From: Trichinella spiralis
Lineage: Eukaryota; Nematoda; Enoplea; Trichinellida; Trichinellidae
DNA length: 64,000 nt
Direction: 5' to 3'
Assembly: GCA_000181795.3 (NCBI GenBank)
Contig: CM012954.1
Span: 12,965,066 to 13,029,065 of the forward strand
Part shown: positions 54,955-64,000 of the stretch, piece after piece
Layout of the letters: every line of letters starts with the position of its first letter
Numbering within the stretch: position 1 is the stretch's first letter
Program-made: the position numbers and the translations under genes
Notes under the pieces: generated by a model
Told to the model about the DNA's origin: nothing
Seen by the model: only the letters and a program-made list of their open reading frames with translations
The model's database searches: none

Positions 54955-57034
54955 TTATATTGACCATGTTTCGTGCTTTCTAACTGTAACTCCTAAATTA
55001 AATTTTAACAATAACACAACAACAACAACAACAACAACAGCAATTGGGAAAACCATCAAAAGGGATTGCGTTGAAGTAAATGCAACCGGAATACGTCCTC
55101 CACGGATAACTTCATCGGAACCATTGGTCACTCGTTGGAAAGACATGCTAACACAGTTTAAACCGTCCAATGTGAATTGACCAATAACTGCTGTGGCATG
55201 TTTTGCAACTTTTGTTCTCATCAACGGTACAACAATTTTTGGTGGATCGGCTGTAGTGATCATGATCACAGAATCTAATAATAGAAATGAACAACACCGT
55301 AACCCTGCTATTATTATTATTATTATTATTATTTGAACACTTACCATCTGGGAAAAATCTCAAATAACGATAATGAACCACAACATGCCATGGATTGTAA
55401 GAGATGTGATCGTGATAGCCTCTTTCACCCATTCGAACGTAGCTAGCTTTCGACACATAGAGTCCGTTGAAATGAAGATGCGCTCGATTCATGTAAACTT
55501 CTCGCCATGATGTGAAATCTGATGGCAACGGTCCAAGTCGGCTTTTCCAAATCTTTGCACAAATTGCATGCCATAAATCTGAATTACGTGCCAAACAATA
55601 AAATCCACCGCAAACCTGAAATATGAAATTTGCATAAAAGAATAAATAATCATCATCAACACAAACCATGGACAATTGTTCCAACTGTGCAACATCCAGA
55701 TCTGCCGACACGACCAATCGAAAAATTTGCATTAAAATTTCAACCGGAAGCGCTGAAATGTGCGTCAACTGTTGCTCGACATTCGGTTCACAGATACGCC
55801 ACACTTTGGACACATTTGCCAAGCGCTGGTAAATTTTCTGAATCAATTCCTCACTATTAGCTGTAATGCTGCCACTCCACGACGTTCGACTCTTTCTTGT
55901 GCTCGTGTTTCGCTTGCGAACATTTCTCGCATAATCTAGAAGAAGAGAAATAAAGCTTTAAATCGACATCTCACATCGCTCACATATTGATCGTATCATT
56001 GCACTGCTTGCTTACATTTGCAAAAATAACATTTTAAATAATCAATAAATTATTTTCCAACAAATTATTAATAATCTTCTACATTTCATCAAATAAAAAG
56101 AGCATTTTCTTTTTACTGAACATATATCACAATTTTGCAATAATAAAAGCAAAAGTAAACATAAAAACATTCATGAAATACAACTTTTCAATCAAATATT
56201 GTTTGGAATTATAATATTTAAATTTGGTCTAAATTTGCATATGCAGAATCAATTTCACAGATGATTAATTGCAGTCGATTTTACGCTGAAAGTTGGTTCT
56301 GTTTAATATAAGGTGATCTATAAAAAAGAAACAAACAAACTGCATTTCTGCAGAATATTATTATTATTTATAACTGATTTTATCAATCAATAATGTGCGT
56401 TAATCATCCTGTTTACAACACATTTCACATATTGGCATAAAATACAATTCAACTTTGAAGTAAACAACTTTTAAAATTCGAAAATCAACAAATTACCGAT
56501 GGTCAGCATAAAATCACGTTGAAATACAACTAAAAATTTAGGTCTACCTGATTTTTGAATTACTGTTTGCCCATACAATTTTCTTTCAATGGTCGGTTCA
56601 ATCAACAATGCTTGCTTGTAATGACGAACTGCTTCCTGCATTTTACCCTGCTGCTCACAATGAACACCCATTTGAAACAGCTCTGTGGCTGCCAACAATT
56701 TTTTCTCATCCGACTTGTAAGTCGATTGTTCTTTGGAACATTCTGCAATTTTGCTCTGAACACGTTCGCTGGGGTCGCTTTTCTTCAATATCTGTCGAAA
56801 ATGATCCACCGACTCTTCGGCATCGCTGGATCCACCGCAGGTGGAATCCGACTCTCCGCTAATGTCAAGACATGAGGAGGAAGAAGAAGAGTCTTCATCT
56901 TCGTCTTCTTCACTGGAACTTGAACAACTGCAAACGAATCCCTTTCCAGTGCAGTTCGGCTGATCACCCTTCCATTGAAATGAGAAGATGCATTTTTTCA
57001 TAACTTTCAGAAACTTGCCAACAAAACTTACCAT
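54955..57034 (-). CDS. FBXO9: F-box only protein 9 (FBXO9) homologue with unusual C-terminus
   Basis: This is the substrate-receptor subunit of an SCF-type ubiquitin ligase. The first exon (about 56540-57034) has an acidic/Ser tract and a TPR-like helix pair (AATELFQMGVHCEQQGKMQE, AVRHYKQALLIEPTIERKLY). The next exons (55350-55935) contain the F-box (ISALPVEILMQIFRLVVSAD, LEQLSMVCGGFYCLARNSDL) and the FBXO9-specific block SWREVYMNRAHLHFNGLYVS, then YRYLRFFPDG. The last exon (54955-55274) starts DSVIMITTADPPKIVVPLMR and reaches GQFTLDG as in the family. It then diverges, running through a (GTT)n microsatellite read as poly-Val into a hydrophobic end (FPIAVVVVVVVVLLLKF) and a stop. Vertebrate FBXO9 has about 120 more residues there. 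Either the C-terminus is truly replaced, or an intron hides missing exons. An alternative start Met is at 57001. Confidence 0.85.
55015..55039. repeat. (AAC)n/(GTT)n microsatellite in the last FBXO9 exon
   Basis: Eight AAC units on the plus strand. Read on the minus strand in the FBXO9 frame they encode a poly-Val run. A second triplet repeat, (TTA)n at about 55309-55333, lies in the preceding intron. Confidence 0.9.
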
Positions 57035-58057
57035 CAGCAATAATTGAAGATCAGCTTCGGTTCAATTTTAATGCAAATGAAAAGTGCGTAAGCCATGGCT
57101 ATCATCTGGCTACGCAGTAGTTAAAAGTATATTTGCAAAATAACGCCAATCTTTCACTTGCAAACGTTAGGTAATATTGAAAATGAACAGTAAGCTGCAA
57201 TGCAAATCATCATTTAAACACTAAATATAAGCTACGTATTACGTTAAAATGAAATATTTGCAATTAAAAACTAAACAATTCATTATTCATATATAAGAAA
57301 AAATTAAAACATTCAAGTTCTGAAAATTGTACATCATCTGATTCTATCAAACTGGACAACTAGAAAATTTAATTCACTTTCATTAACTGATAAAATGCAT
57401 AATATACAAAAAACAACACAGTCTGAATGGGAATGCATTTTCCTTTCCCATGACAAAGTATACTTAAGAATAAAACACGTAAACTACAGTAATCCTTTCA
57501 TAATGCAAGGTTGGCCTAGTTTAATCAGATGTCAAATCCAAAATAAATCTAGCAAATTAAAAACTTTCTAACAGAAATTTACAAATAAAATAAAGTCTCA
57601 TTATGGAGCAAATTGTGTACTACCAGTTCTATCCTTTTACCAAACGTAAATGCGATTGAAAATACAAATTATGAATTTTATAGTACAACTTCACACTCTT
57701 TTATACTGTGTATAAATGAAAAGCACTAATGAAAAACATTTCTTGAGATATATTGATATAAGAGATTTTTCATTTTAAAAATTTATAATTTAAATGAACT
57801 TGAGTTTCATTTTACCGACAATGGAACTGTAGAATTTTGCGTATTGGGCACTTGTGTTATTAAGATTAATAGGTAAATTTCTTAAAATTGCAATGTATAA
57901 ATTAATAAAACGTTTTTTATTCTTAAAAATTCTTGCTTTGCAAATAAAGTTTTTTATACTTTTTGAAAATCTTACTTAGCACAGTTTGTTGTGTTTTTTA
58001 AACACTTCTACTGTTTTATTTTAGCAAGAAAAGTTGACTGAGTTGTTCATTTTGACC
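57035..58057. other. AT-rich divergent intergenic region
   Basis: About 1 kb between the divergent FBXO9 and PRPF4 starts. It is very AT-rich, with no open frame of note. Confidence 0.6.
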
Positions 58058-60052
58058 ATGGAAAACTCCTCGGAAGACCCAGCAAAGAAAACCTTGGCCA
58101 GGTTGAATCAGCTCACTTCCATAGCTACGGCAGGTTCATCCGAAGCGCCCAACATATTCAAGACAGATGGTACTGGTTGTCGATATTAACAATTTGTTTT
58201 ATAATTTTGCATATTTTAAGAGCATTACACTTTGGAAAGCACGACCGATTCTACTCGAGAAATCATGTTGGCGGAATTTCAACGTCGCAAACGAGCTCGT
58301 ATGATGACACTCCCCACTGACGATTATGAAGTGAAGGCGCTTCTTCGACAGCTCGGGCATCCGATATGTCTTTTTGGAGAAGACAAACCCGATCGACGAG
58401 AACGTTTGAGAAAGATTTTATCATTAATGGCCGAAGAAGAGGCGCACAGAATTTTGAGGCGCGAAGAGCCAGCTGTTGAAAGTCAAGAGGACGAAACTAC
58501 TTGGTATCATGAAGGAAGTGAAGCTTTAAAAAGTGCTCGCATTTTCATTGCACAATATTCTCTTCCTCGAGCAAAGGAACGTTTATTAAAAGCTCGGGAG
58601 CAAAAAAATATTCCAGGCCAGGAAAGAGCAATTCGACTTCAAGAAACTCACAAGTGGATTTCTGTAATTTTTGTTTTTTTATACTTCGTTAACTTTCCGG
58701 TAATGGTTTTAACGCATATTGTGAATTTTAGACTGTCACCAACTTTAGTAGCCAGATTGGTGATGTTCGACCAGTAGTTTATTGTGATTTCAGTCCAGAT
58801 TCAAAATTCATCGCTACAGCTGGTTGGTAATGCTTGAATTTCATCTATTTGTCGTATTGTAAAAATGAGCTGCAGCTTGATTAGGTCAAAGTACTTTTAG
58901 TAATTTAAATTAATTTATTGGTTTTCAGGAGTGGATTATGTAAAATTTGGTCTGTTCCTGACTGTAAATTGGTGAAAGAATTGCGCGGTCACAGTGTCAG
59001 CGCTTGCTGTGTCCGTTTTCATCCGAAATATGAAGAAAATCATATGCTTATAGGTAGCTGTGATCAAGAAGGTCGTGTAAAACTGTGGTCAATGAATGAG
59101 TAAGTCATTTACAAATATTATTTATTGTTTTATAAAGAAATTTTATCTTTCTAGAGAAAAGCCATTGCTCGATATCGATGACTGTGCACCTTATCGCGTT
59201 TCTCGTCTTGCTTTCCATCCTTCTGGAAGATTTATAGCCTATACATGGTATTTTGGATTAAATAATAATTTCATTTGTTCATTTTTCATTTTGTACAGTT
59301 TTGATTGTTCTTGGCGACTGTACGATGTTGAAGTGAAGCAAGAAATATTGTACCAAGAAGGGCACAGCAAGTCAGTTTATGATATTGCATTTCAGTGCGA
59401 TGGTTCTGTGGCTTTGACGGGGTTAGTAGTTATTAAAATGTAAGAGGTTTTTAAAGTGTATTCTTTTTTATTCTTTTTCAGAGGTTTAGATGCGTATGGC
59501 CGTGTATGGGATTTGCGTACAGGTCGTTGTGTAATGTTTCTCGAGAGTCATCAACGTTCTATCCTTACTGTGGATTTTTTACCGAATGGGTTTGTATTAG
59601 CTAAATAAATAATATTTGAAATATTATTAAAAAGAAATTTTTTTCATAATTAGTTACCAAATGGTATCAGGGAGTGCAGACAATTCTTGTAAAATATGGG
59701 ACTTGAGGATGCGCCGCTGTATTTACACTTTGCCTGCCCATAATAGTTTGGTATCTAAAGTGTGCATAGATACGGCACACGGAGGCTACTTGTTGACTGG
59801 ATCGTATGATTGTACAATTAAGGTTTGCATATTGTTTATTTTTATTTTATTCTCTTTTTTCATATTGTCAGTTTTCAGTTATGGACTAATCCAGGCTGGC
59901 AGCCGCTGAAAACTTTACAAGGTCACGAGAGCAAAGTTATGTGCGCATCTATATCTCCAGATGGGAATTGGATTGCTAGCTCATCTTATGATAGAACTTT
60001 CAAACTCTGGGCCCCGGAAAGTCCTCGTGACAAACAATTTATGGTTTCTTAA
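58058..60052 (+). CDS. PRPF4: U4/U6 snRNP protein PRP4 (PRPF4), WD40 splicing factor
   Basis: PRPF4 is a core U4/U6 di-snRNP protein needed for tri-snRNP assembly. The ATG at 58058 opens [19 protein letters not shown]. The PRP4/SFM motif follows ([20 protein letters not shown], then [17 protein letters not shown], about 58290-58420). The helical linker is [13 protein letters not shown]. Seven WD40 repeats can be followed through 58745-60050: [92 protein letters not shown], and [17 protein letters not shown] with [11 protein letters not shown]. Introns are short. The stop at 60050-60052 is only 128 bases from the next start codon on the same strand. Confidence 0.95.
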
Positions 60053-60180
60053 TAAATTTATGAATATTTCACTTATGCATAGGTTTTGTTGTCAATCAGT
60101 TTTACAAATACTGAAACTGTTTTTCATCCGTATTTATAAGTGTTTCTTTTTGCCATTCATCAACTTCAGCACACTTTAGC

Positions 60181-61359
60181 ATGTTGCCAATGGTTTATTT
60201 TTGGTCGTTGCTATTATTTGTTCTCAGTGCAACGGTAGTTATTTGGCAATTGTCGTCTACATATCGTTACATTGTTAAAATGACCGTTTACTACAGTATC
60301 CTGTCAACGGCTAGCATTTTTATAACAATAATGGCTCTTGCGCGACCGATGAGCCTCCGAAATTTTCAGTAAAGCAATTTCTTTTATCGTTTTTTCTTCA
60401 ACTGTATTACTTATCAATTTCGTGTCAAATTATGCAGGATGGTTCGATACGTTTTATACTGGGTAGAACGCCTGTATCAGCTGAAAATTATCGTGCGTGG
60501 AGCCAGTCATCTCGAATCTTCGCAGCCGTTAATTGTCGTTTGCAATCATCAGAGTTCTCTAGATATTATACGTGAGTCATCGTTGGAATAATATTGTTTT
60601 CAAATTATTAATTATCTCTTTTTATTCATTGTCTTGCCACGCTCTAGCGATGATGCGAATTTGGCCAGAACGTTGTGCACCATTGGCAAAAAAATCACTG
60701 AAATATATGGGTTTCTTTGGAATAGCGTCCATACTTTGCGGATGCGTATTTATAGATCGTTTCGATAAAAACAACGCTCGGAAAGTTATCAGCAGTACAT
60801 TGAAGCATATAATAGAGCAAAAGGTGACTGCTTTATTTGTTTATTATTTATTAATTTAAAATGGAAGAATATGTTTCGAAAAGTGTACTTTTATAGATAA
60901 AGCTATGGGTATTTCCTGAAGGCACTAGAAATCGAGATTCCGGTTTGTTACCGTTTAAAAAAGGAGCATTTTATTTGGCCGTTCAAGCTCAAGTAAAATG
61001 AAAACAATGGGAAAAATAAAAATGCACGTTAAACATATTATTTATGTTTCAGATACCAATTGTACCTGTGGTATTTTCTTCATACAGGAATTTTTACAGC
61101 AAGTTGGAGCGTCGTTTCGATTCGGGTAAGTGTACTTTATTTGCGACAATAAAAGTCAAAACTGTTGTTTATCAATATTCGCATGTTCGGTGGTAAAGGT
61201 GGTCTTATTATTGTGGAAGTGCTTCCACCGATTGATACTACTGGTAGCGATGAAAATCAAGTGGCAATGTTAGCAGAATCCACGAGACTGGAAATGCTCG
61301 AAACGTTCAACACAATTAGTGAAGAAGTTTCAGAATTGATGAATAAAGACAGTCTGTGA
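60181..61359 (+). CDS. AGPAT1: 1-acyl-sn-glycerol-3-phosphate acyltransferase (AGPAT1-like)
   Basis: This ER membrane enzyme adds a second acyl chain to lysophosphatidic acid to make phosphatidic acid. The protein starts with two hydrophobic segments ([37 protein letters not shown]). The acyltransferase motifs follow: motif I NHQSSLD (about 60545-60565; NHxxxxD), motif II around GCVFIDR (about 60740-60760), motif [23 protein letters not shown] (about 60915-60972), and motif [13 protein letters not shown] (about 61055-61085). It ends with [14 protein letters not shown] and a helical tail. Five or more short introns are present. All catalytic residues are intact. AGPAT1/2 (the Plsc class close to C. 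elegans acl-1/acl-2) is the best assignment; the subtype is inferred. It sits 128 bases downstream of PRPF4. Confidence 0.93.
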
Positions 61360-62036
61360 TGATGATTCGTTTTATAAAAAAGAAAAAAGTATCTTTGTTT
61401 CGGGTTTTATCCATATTATGAAAACAGTTTTGAATGCTGTTTCTTATGATCGATTAAATTTATTGAAATCATTTTGCTGCTACTTGTGAAATAAATTTTA
61501 ATTTACAAACGATACGTTATGTATATATATAAGCAGATGGCTTTGTTTATTGGAGTGATGCTGTGTTTGTTTTGTTTTGTTTATTTGGTTATTTTAGTTG
61601 TTGATTGTGCAAAGCATACTGAAGTTGTTGCAGTGCTTAAATGCAGATTTGTTCGTGTTGTAAAGGCCGCGTTAAAGCGAACAACAATCACTAGGAATAT
61701 CTTAATATAACGTTCAGTTTTCAAAGAGTTAATGTAAACTGTAGGCCACAGTACTTTTGTACACCTGTCTATTGTCAGCACATGTAAAACTCCATCTAAA
61801 ATTTTCACGTGTTAAAGTTATCGAATTTAAAACTAATTATGCAGAAATGAAAGTATATTTTCTTTTGCATAAGAAAAAGCCTCACAAGTTACTTTCAAAT
61901 CACCTTTTAACGTCAGGTTTGCAACGAGCTTGATTACACCTTCAAATTACAGTATTACTTTTATGGGTAAAGTATTATTTTTGCAATTTGTACTCAGTTC
62001 AGAAAAGTTGGTTGTTTTCCACGAACTTTTATAAAA
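61360..62036. other. Intergenic between AGPAT1 and SELENOF
   Basis: About 680 bases. AATAAA occurs at about 61490, a likely poly(A) signal for AGPAT1. A frame at 61519-61710 is hydrophobic but has no motif, and is probably chance. Confidence 0.55.
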
Positions 62037-62805
62037 ATGAATTTTCAGAATGTGCCTTTATCTATTGTTGTATTTTTTAAAATGGTAAGCTTTGTTCATG
62101 TGTTTTAACTAAGGATGCGTTTATCTTTAAGATAATTTTCAAAACTGCGAAATGTCAAGTCTTTCTGCGCAGTATTTTTACTTTTCTATTATTTTTTCTC
62201 TAAAATTTACTTTATATACTTGCAATTGCTGTTCAACTGTATTTTAGGCTGTTCAAGTGATTATTTCAGTCTCTCCGGATGATTGCAAAGCAGTCGGTTT
62301 TACTCCCAACTTAGTGTGCAGTTCTTGCTCTGAATTATCTCAATATGGTTTGAAAGAACTGGAGCCGAACTGTCGTCAGTGCTGTGCGAAGGACGAACTG
62401 TACGACGCTATAAACCAAGTGAGTTACCAGAAATTTGTATCTGCAAATTTTACAAACAAATTTGCCTGCATGTGATCTCATCCGATATTTGTCACTTGTA
62501 GAAATATCCATTTGCGGAGCTGGTAGTGTGTGGATGACGTTTGGGGCAGTACCCGCAAATCCATGGTAAATTTGATCTCGATGCTAGTAAATGATGCATA
62601 AATAATGAGAATGTTTTCACTTTCAGCTTTTGTAAAGTCTGAAAAACCAAAAGAATGGCCTGGATTTCGGGTGCGTTATGAACGAGGAGCGAATCCTGTT
62701 ATAAAATTATTTAATGAAAAGAAAGAGGTGGTCGAGACGTTGGGTATTGATAAATGGAACACTGACACCATTGTTGAATTTCTTAATGAACGTGTTGAGA
62801 AATAA
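62037..62805 (+). CDS. SELENOF: Selenoprotein F (15 kDa selenoprotein) with in-frame TGA read as selenocysteine
   Basis: SELENOF is a small ER-lumen thioredoxin-fold protein that binds UGGT and takes part in glycoprotein quality control. Four exons: 62037-62084, about 62249-62419, about 62503-62563 and about 62627-62805. The first gives a signal-peptide-like start (MNFQNVPLSIVVFFKM). The Cys-rich UGGT-binding part is in exon 2 (LVCSSCSELSQYGLKELE, CRQCC). Exon 3 reads KYPFAELVVCG, then TGA at 62535-62537, then RLGQYPQIH. This lines up with the vertebrate CGU motif, so the TGA is the selenocysteine codon, not a stop. After it, the frame keeps the rest of the thioredoxin fold through a further splice: AFVKSEKPKEWPGF, RYERGANPVIKLF, IDKWNTDTIVEFLNE. 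The true stop is TAA at 62803-62805. A SECIS hairpin follows at about 62834-62906, with AATAAA at about 62942. Standard gene callers would truncate or mis-splice it. Confidence 0.93.
62535..62537 (+). other. TGA selenocysteine codon of SELENOF
   Basis: An in-frame TGA lies immediately after a Cys-Gly (VVCG) and before RLGQ, exactly where SELENOF proteins carry selenocysteine (CGU). Family-conserved coding continues in the same frame on both sides, and across the next intron. Confidence 0.92.
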
Positions 62806-63245
62806 CATATCAGTATTCGCTCATTGCAGGGACGGTTTTTCTTGTTTATGATAGGGCGCTGTTAAAGGTCGCAAGACTTGGGTTGCACTTGATGTACATG
62901 AGAACCGAATCCTCATCATTGTGTTTACACCATTCAAACTGAATAAATCTAATGTGACCGGAAACCTGTTTTGTGTTGTTTTTTTGAGATAAAATTTTCA
63001 AAAGAAACAAAGTTGTTTACTTTAACCAATAGCGGGAAAAGTTTGTGCATAGTTTCCAATGGTTTAAATTTTGTTGAACTGAACGACAGCTACAGAAGCG
63101 TACTTTAAAAGTTAAAACAAAGCTTATCGAGTTTAAAGTATGTTTTTAAAACTTTAAACATTTTTTAACTTAAAATCTTCAGTAATTGTACTGTTTCTCA
63201 TTGTTGTATTCGATCGGTAGTCGTCGCCGGCAAATACTCGTAGAA
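62806..63245. other. SELENOF 3' UTR and short intergenic region
   Basis: Contains the SECIS hairpin and a poly(A) signal (AATAAA at about 62942), then about 290 bases of AT-rich DNA before the DGAT2 start. Confidence 0.7.
62834..62906 (+). promoter_or_regulatory. SECIS element (form 2-like) in the SELENOF 3' UTR
   Basis: Read by eye. Helix I pairs 62834-62845 with 62896-62906, 10 of 11 pairs with one bulged T. The quartet has ATGA at 62848-62851 opposite TGAT at 62890-62893. Twelve bases after ATGA comes the apical AAA (62864-62866), the expected spacing. Beyond it a mini-helix of about five pairs closes a GCAA tetraloop (62871-62874), giving a form 2 shape. Helix II is weaker, with a G-A mismatch and GU pairs. 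It starts 29 bases after the stop codon and precedes the AATAAA signal. Confidence 0.85.
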
Positions 63246-63946
63246 ATGGATCTCGAATTTGTCCTTCAAGCACTTGCCATATTGTTCCACGTATTTTTTA
63301 TGGTATTATATCCGCCCATTTCTTGCTTTCTGGTCTACAAGCTGTTGACGGGCGGTTATTTTACCATTTTGCTCGGATATTTGATTTGGTTTATTTATGA
63401 TTGGCAAACTCCGTCACAAGGATCTCGTCTTTCTATGTTTCTACGACGCACTTATTACATGAAGCTCTGCCAACAGTATTTTCCAATAACGTTGCGAAAA
63501 ACGGCTGAACTCGATCCGTCGAAGAATTACATTATTGGTCATCATCCCCATGGAATACTATCTTTTGGTGCGACAAATTTTTGTCAAGAGTATTCCGGCT
63601 TTTCTTCGTTATTTCCTGGCATGCAATCATACTTGTCAACTTTGAAAATGAACTTTTGGTTTCCTATTCGACGTGAATATTTTGAATTTCTGGGTTTGTT
63701 CTTATTTATATTTTAAGAATCACTTTACTCGGACTGAGCTTCTTTTCAAATACAATAATAATTTATAATAGGTGTAACAGACTGCAGTAAAAATTCAATA
63801 CATTATTTGCTTTCCCAACCTAAAAAAGGAACAGCAGTTGCTGTTGTAATCGGCGGAGCCGAAGAAGCTCTTGAAGCACATCCAGGAAAGCATCGTGTTG
63901 TTTTGAAATCACGTAAAGGATTCATTAAATTGGCACTTCATTGTGG
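63246..63946 (+). CDS. DGAT2: Diacylglycerol O-acyltransferase 2 family (DGAT2/MOGAT), 3' end beyond the window
   Basis: This ER membrane enzyme of the DGAT2 family acylates diacylglycerol (or monoacylglycerol) to make storage triacylglycerol. The ATG at 63246 gives MDLEFVLQALAILFHVFF and two hydrophobic segments (to about residue 55). Diagnostic motifs: YFP (CQQYFPI, about 63470), the active-site HPHG within YIIGHHPHGILSFGATNF (about 63535), and, in the next exon, GVTDCSKNSI and the GGAEEAL block (63855) with HRVVLKSRKGFIKLAL. The exon ends at about 63946 with a GTAAGA donor; the remaining exons (RxGx(K/R)xFxxxAlxxG onward) fall outside. DGAT2 versus MOGAT cannot be decided from this part. 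Confidence 0.9.
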
Positions 63947-64000
63947 GTAAGACATTATGTTCATTTGTTATGTGTTGGTTCTTTGTTGAATTTTTTCTTT

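Noticed and set aside
62037-62537. SELENOF as a pseudogene broken by a premature stop
   Set aside because: The TGA is exactly at the family's Sec position, the frame is intact beyond it, and a SECIS hairpin is present in the 3' UTR.

Overview
This is a gene-dense stretch of an AT-rich animal nuclear genome, almost certainly a nematode. It has many short introns (often 40-100 bases) with GT...TTTCAG/TTTTAG borders, compact intergenic spacing and single-copy metazoan housekeeping genes. An atonal/lin-32-type bHLH gene, an astacin and an anomalous-Smad (MH2-like) gene fit an ecdysozoan worm. A selenocysteine-encoding SELENOF gene would be unusual for a Caenorhabditis-like nematode and hints at another lineage, for example clade I, but I cannot prove the lineage from sequence alone. 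No bacterial operon, virus, transposon, rRNA, tRNA or CRISPR array was seen.

Layout. 1-1.9 kb: nothing recognisable. 1.9-3.7 kb (+): CTNNBL1. 3.9-7.4 kb (-): CYLD deubiquitinase. 7.4-15.1 kb: a gene-poor region around the intronless bHLH gene (10.5-11.15 kb, -). 15.1-22.6 kb (-): the Brahma/BRG1 SWI/SNF ATPase in about 23 exons. 23.7-25.6 kb (+): cereblon. 27.0-28.9 kb (+): secreted histidine acid phosphatase. 29.7-31.5 kb (-): CAAX protease ZMPSTE24. 32.4-35.2 kb (+): GRIP-domain golgin. 35.5-37.4 kb (-): STAM. 38.2-41.5 kb (+): SCYL2 pseudokinase. 42.1-44.4 kb (+): Expansion/TAG-68-like MH2 protein. 45.7-47.2 kb (-): astacin with a broken catalytic motif. 47.3-50.5 kb: mostly empty. 50.6-53.0 kb (+): unrecognised type I membrane protein. 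53.3-54.0 kb (-): unrecognised gene with an FN3-like C-terminus. 55.0-57.0 kb (-): FBXO9. 58.1-63.9 kb (+): PRPF4, AGPAT1, SELENOF and DGAT2 in one orientation, the last cut by the window edge.

There is no single dedicated gene cluster. Several genes touch ubiquitin biology (CYLD, CRBN, FBXO9, STAM) and two act in glycerolipid synthesis (AGPAT1, DGAT2), but proximity may be coincidental. The strongest unusual finding is SELENOF: an in-frame TGA at 62535-62537 in the family's selenocysteine position, followed by a well-formed SECIS hairpin at about 62834-62906. Others are an astacin whose catalytic Glu is replaced by Val, an acid phosphatase with HE in place of the HD motif, an FBXO9 ending in a microsatellite-encoded hydrophobic tail, and an MH2-like gene whose 3' exons are hard to frame. 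Exon borders were read by eye and should be taken as good to a few bases.
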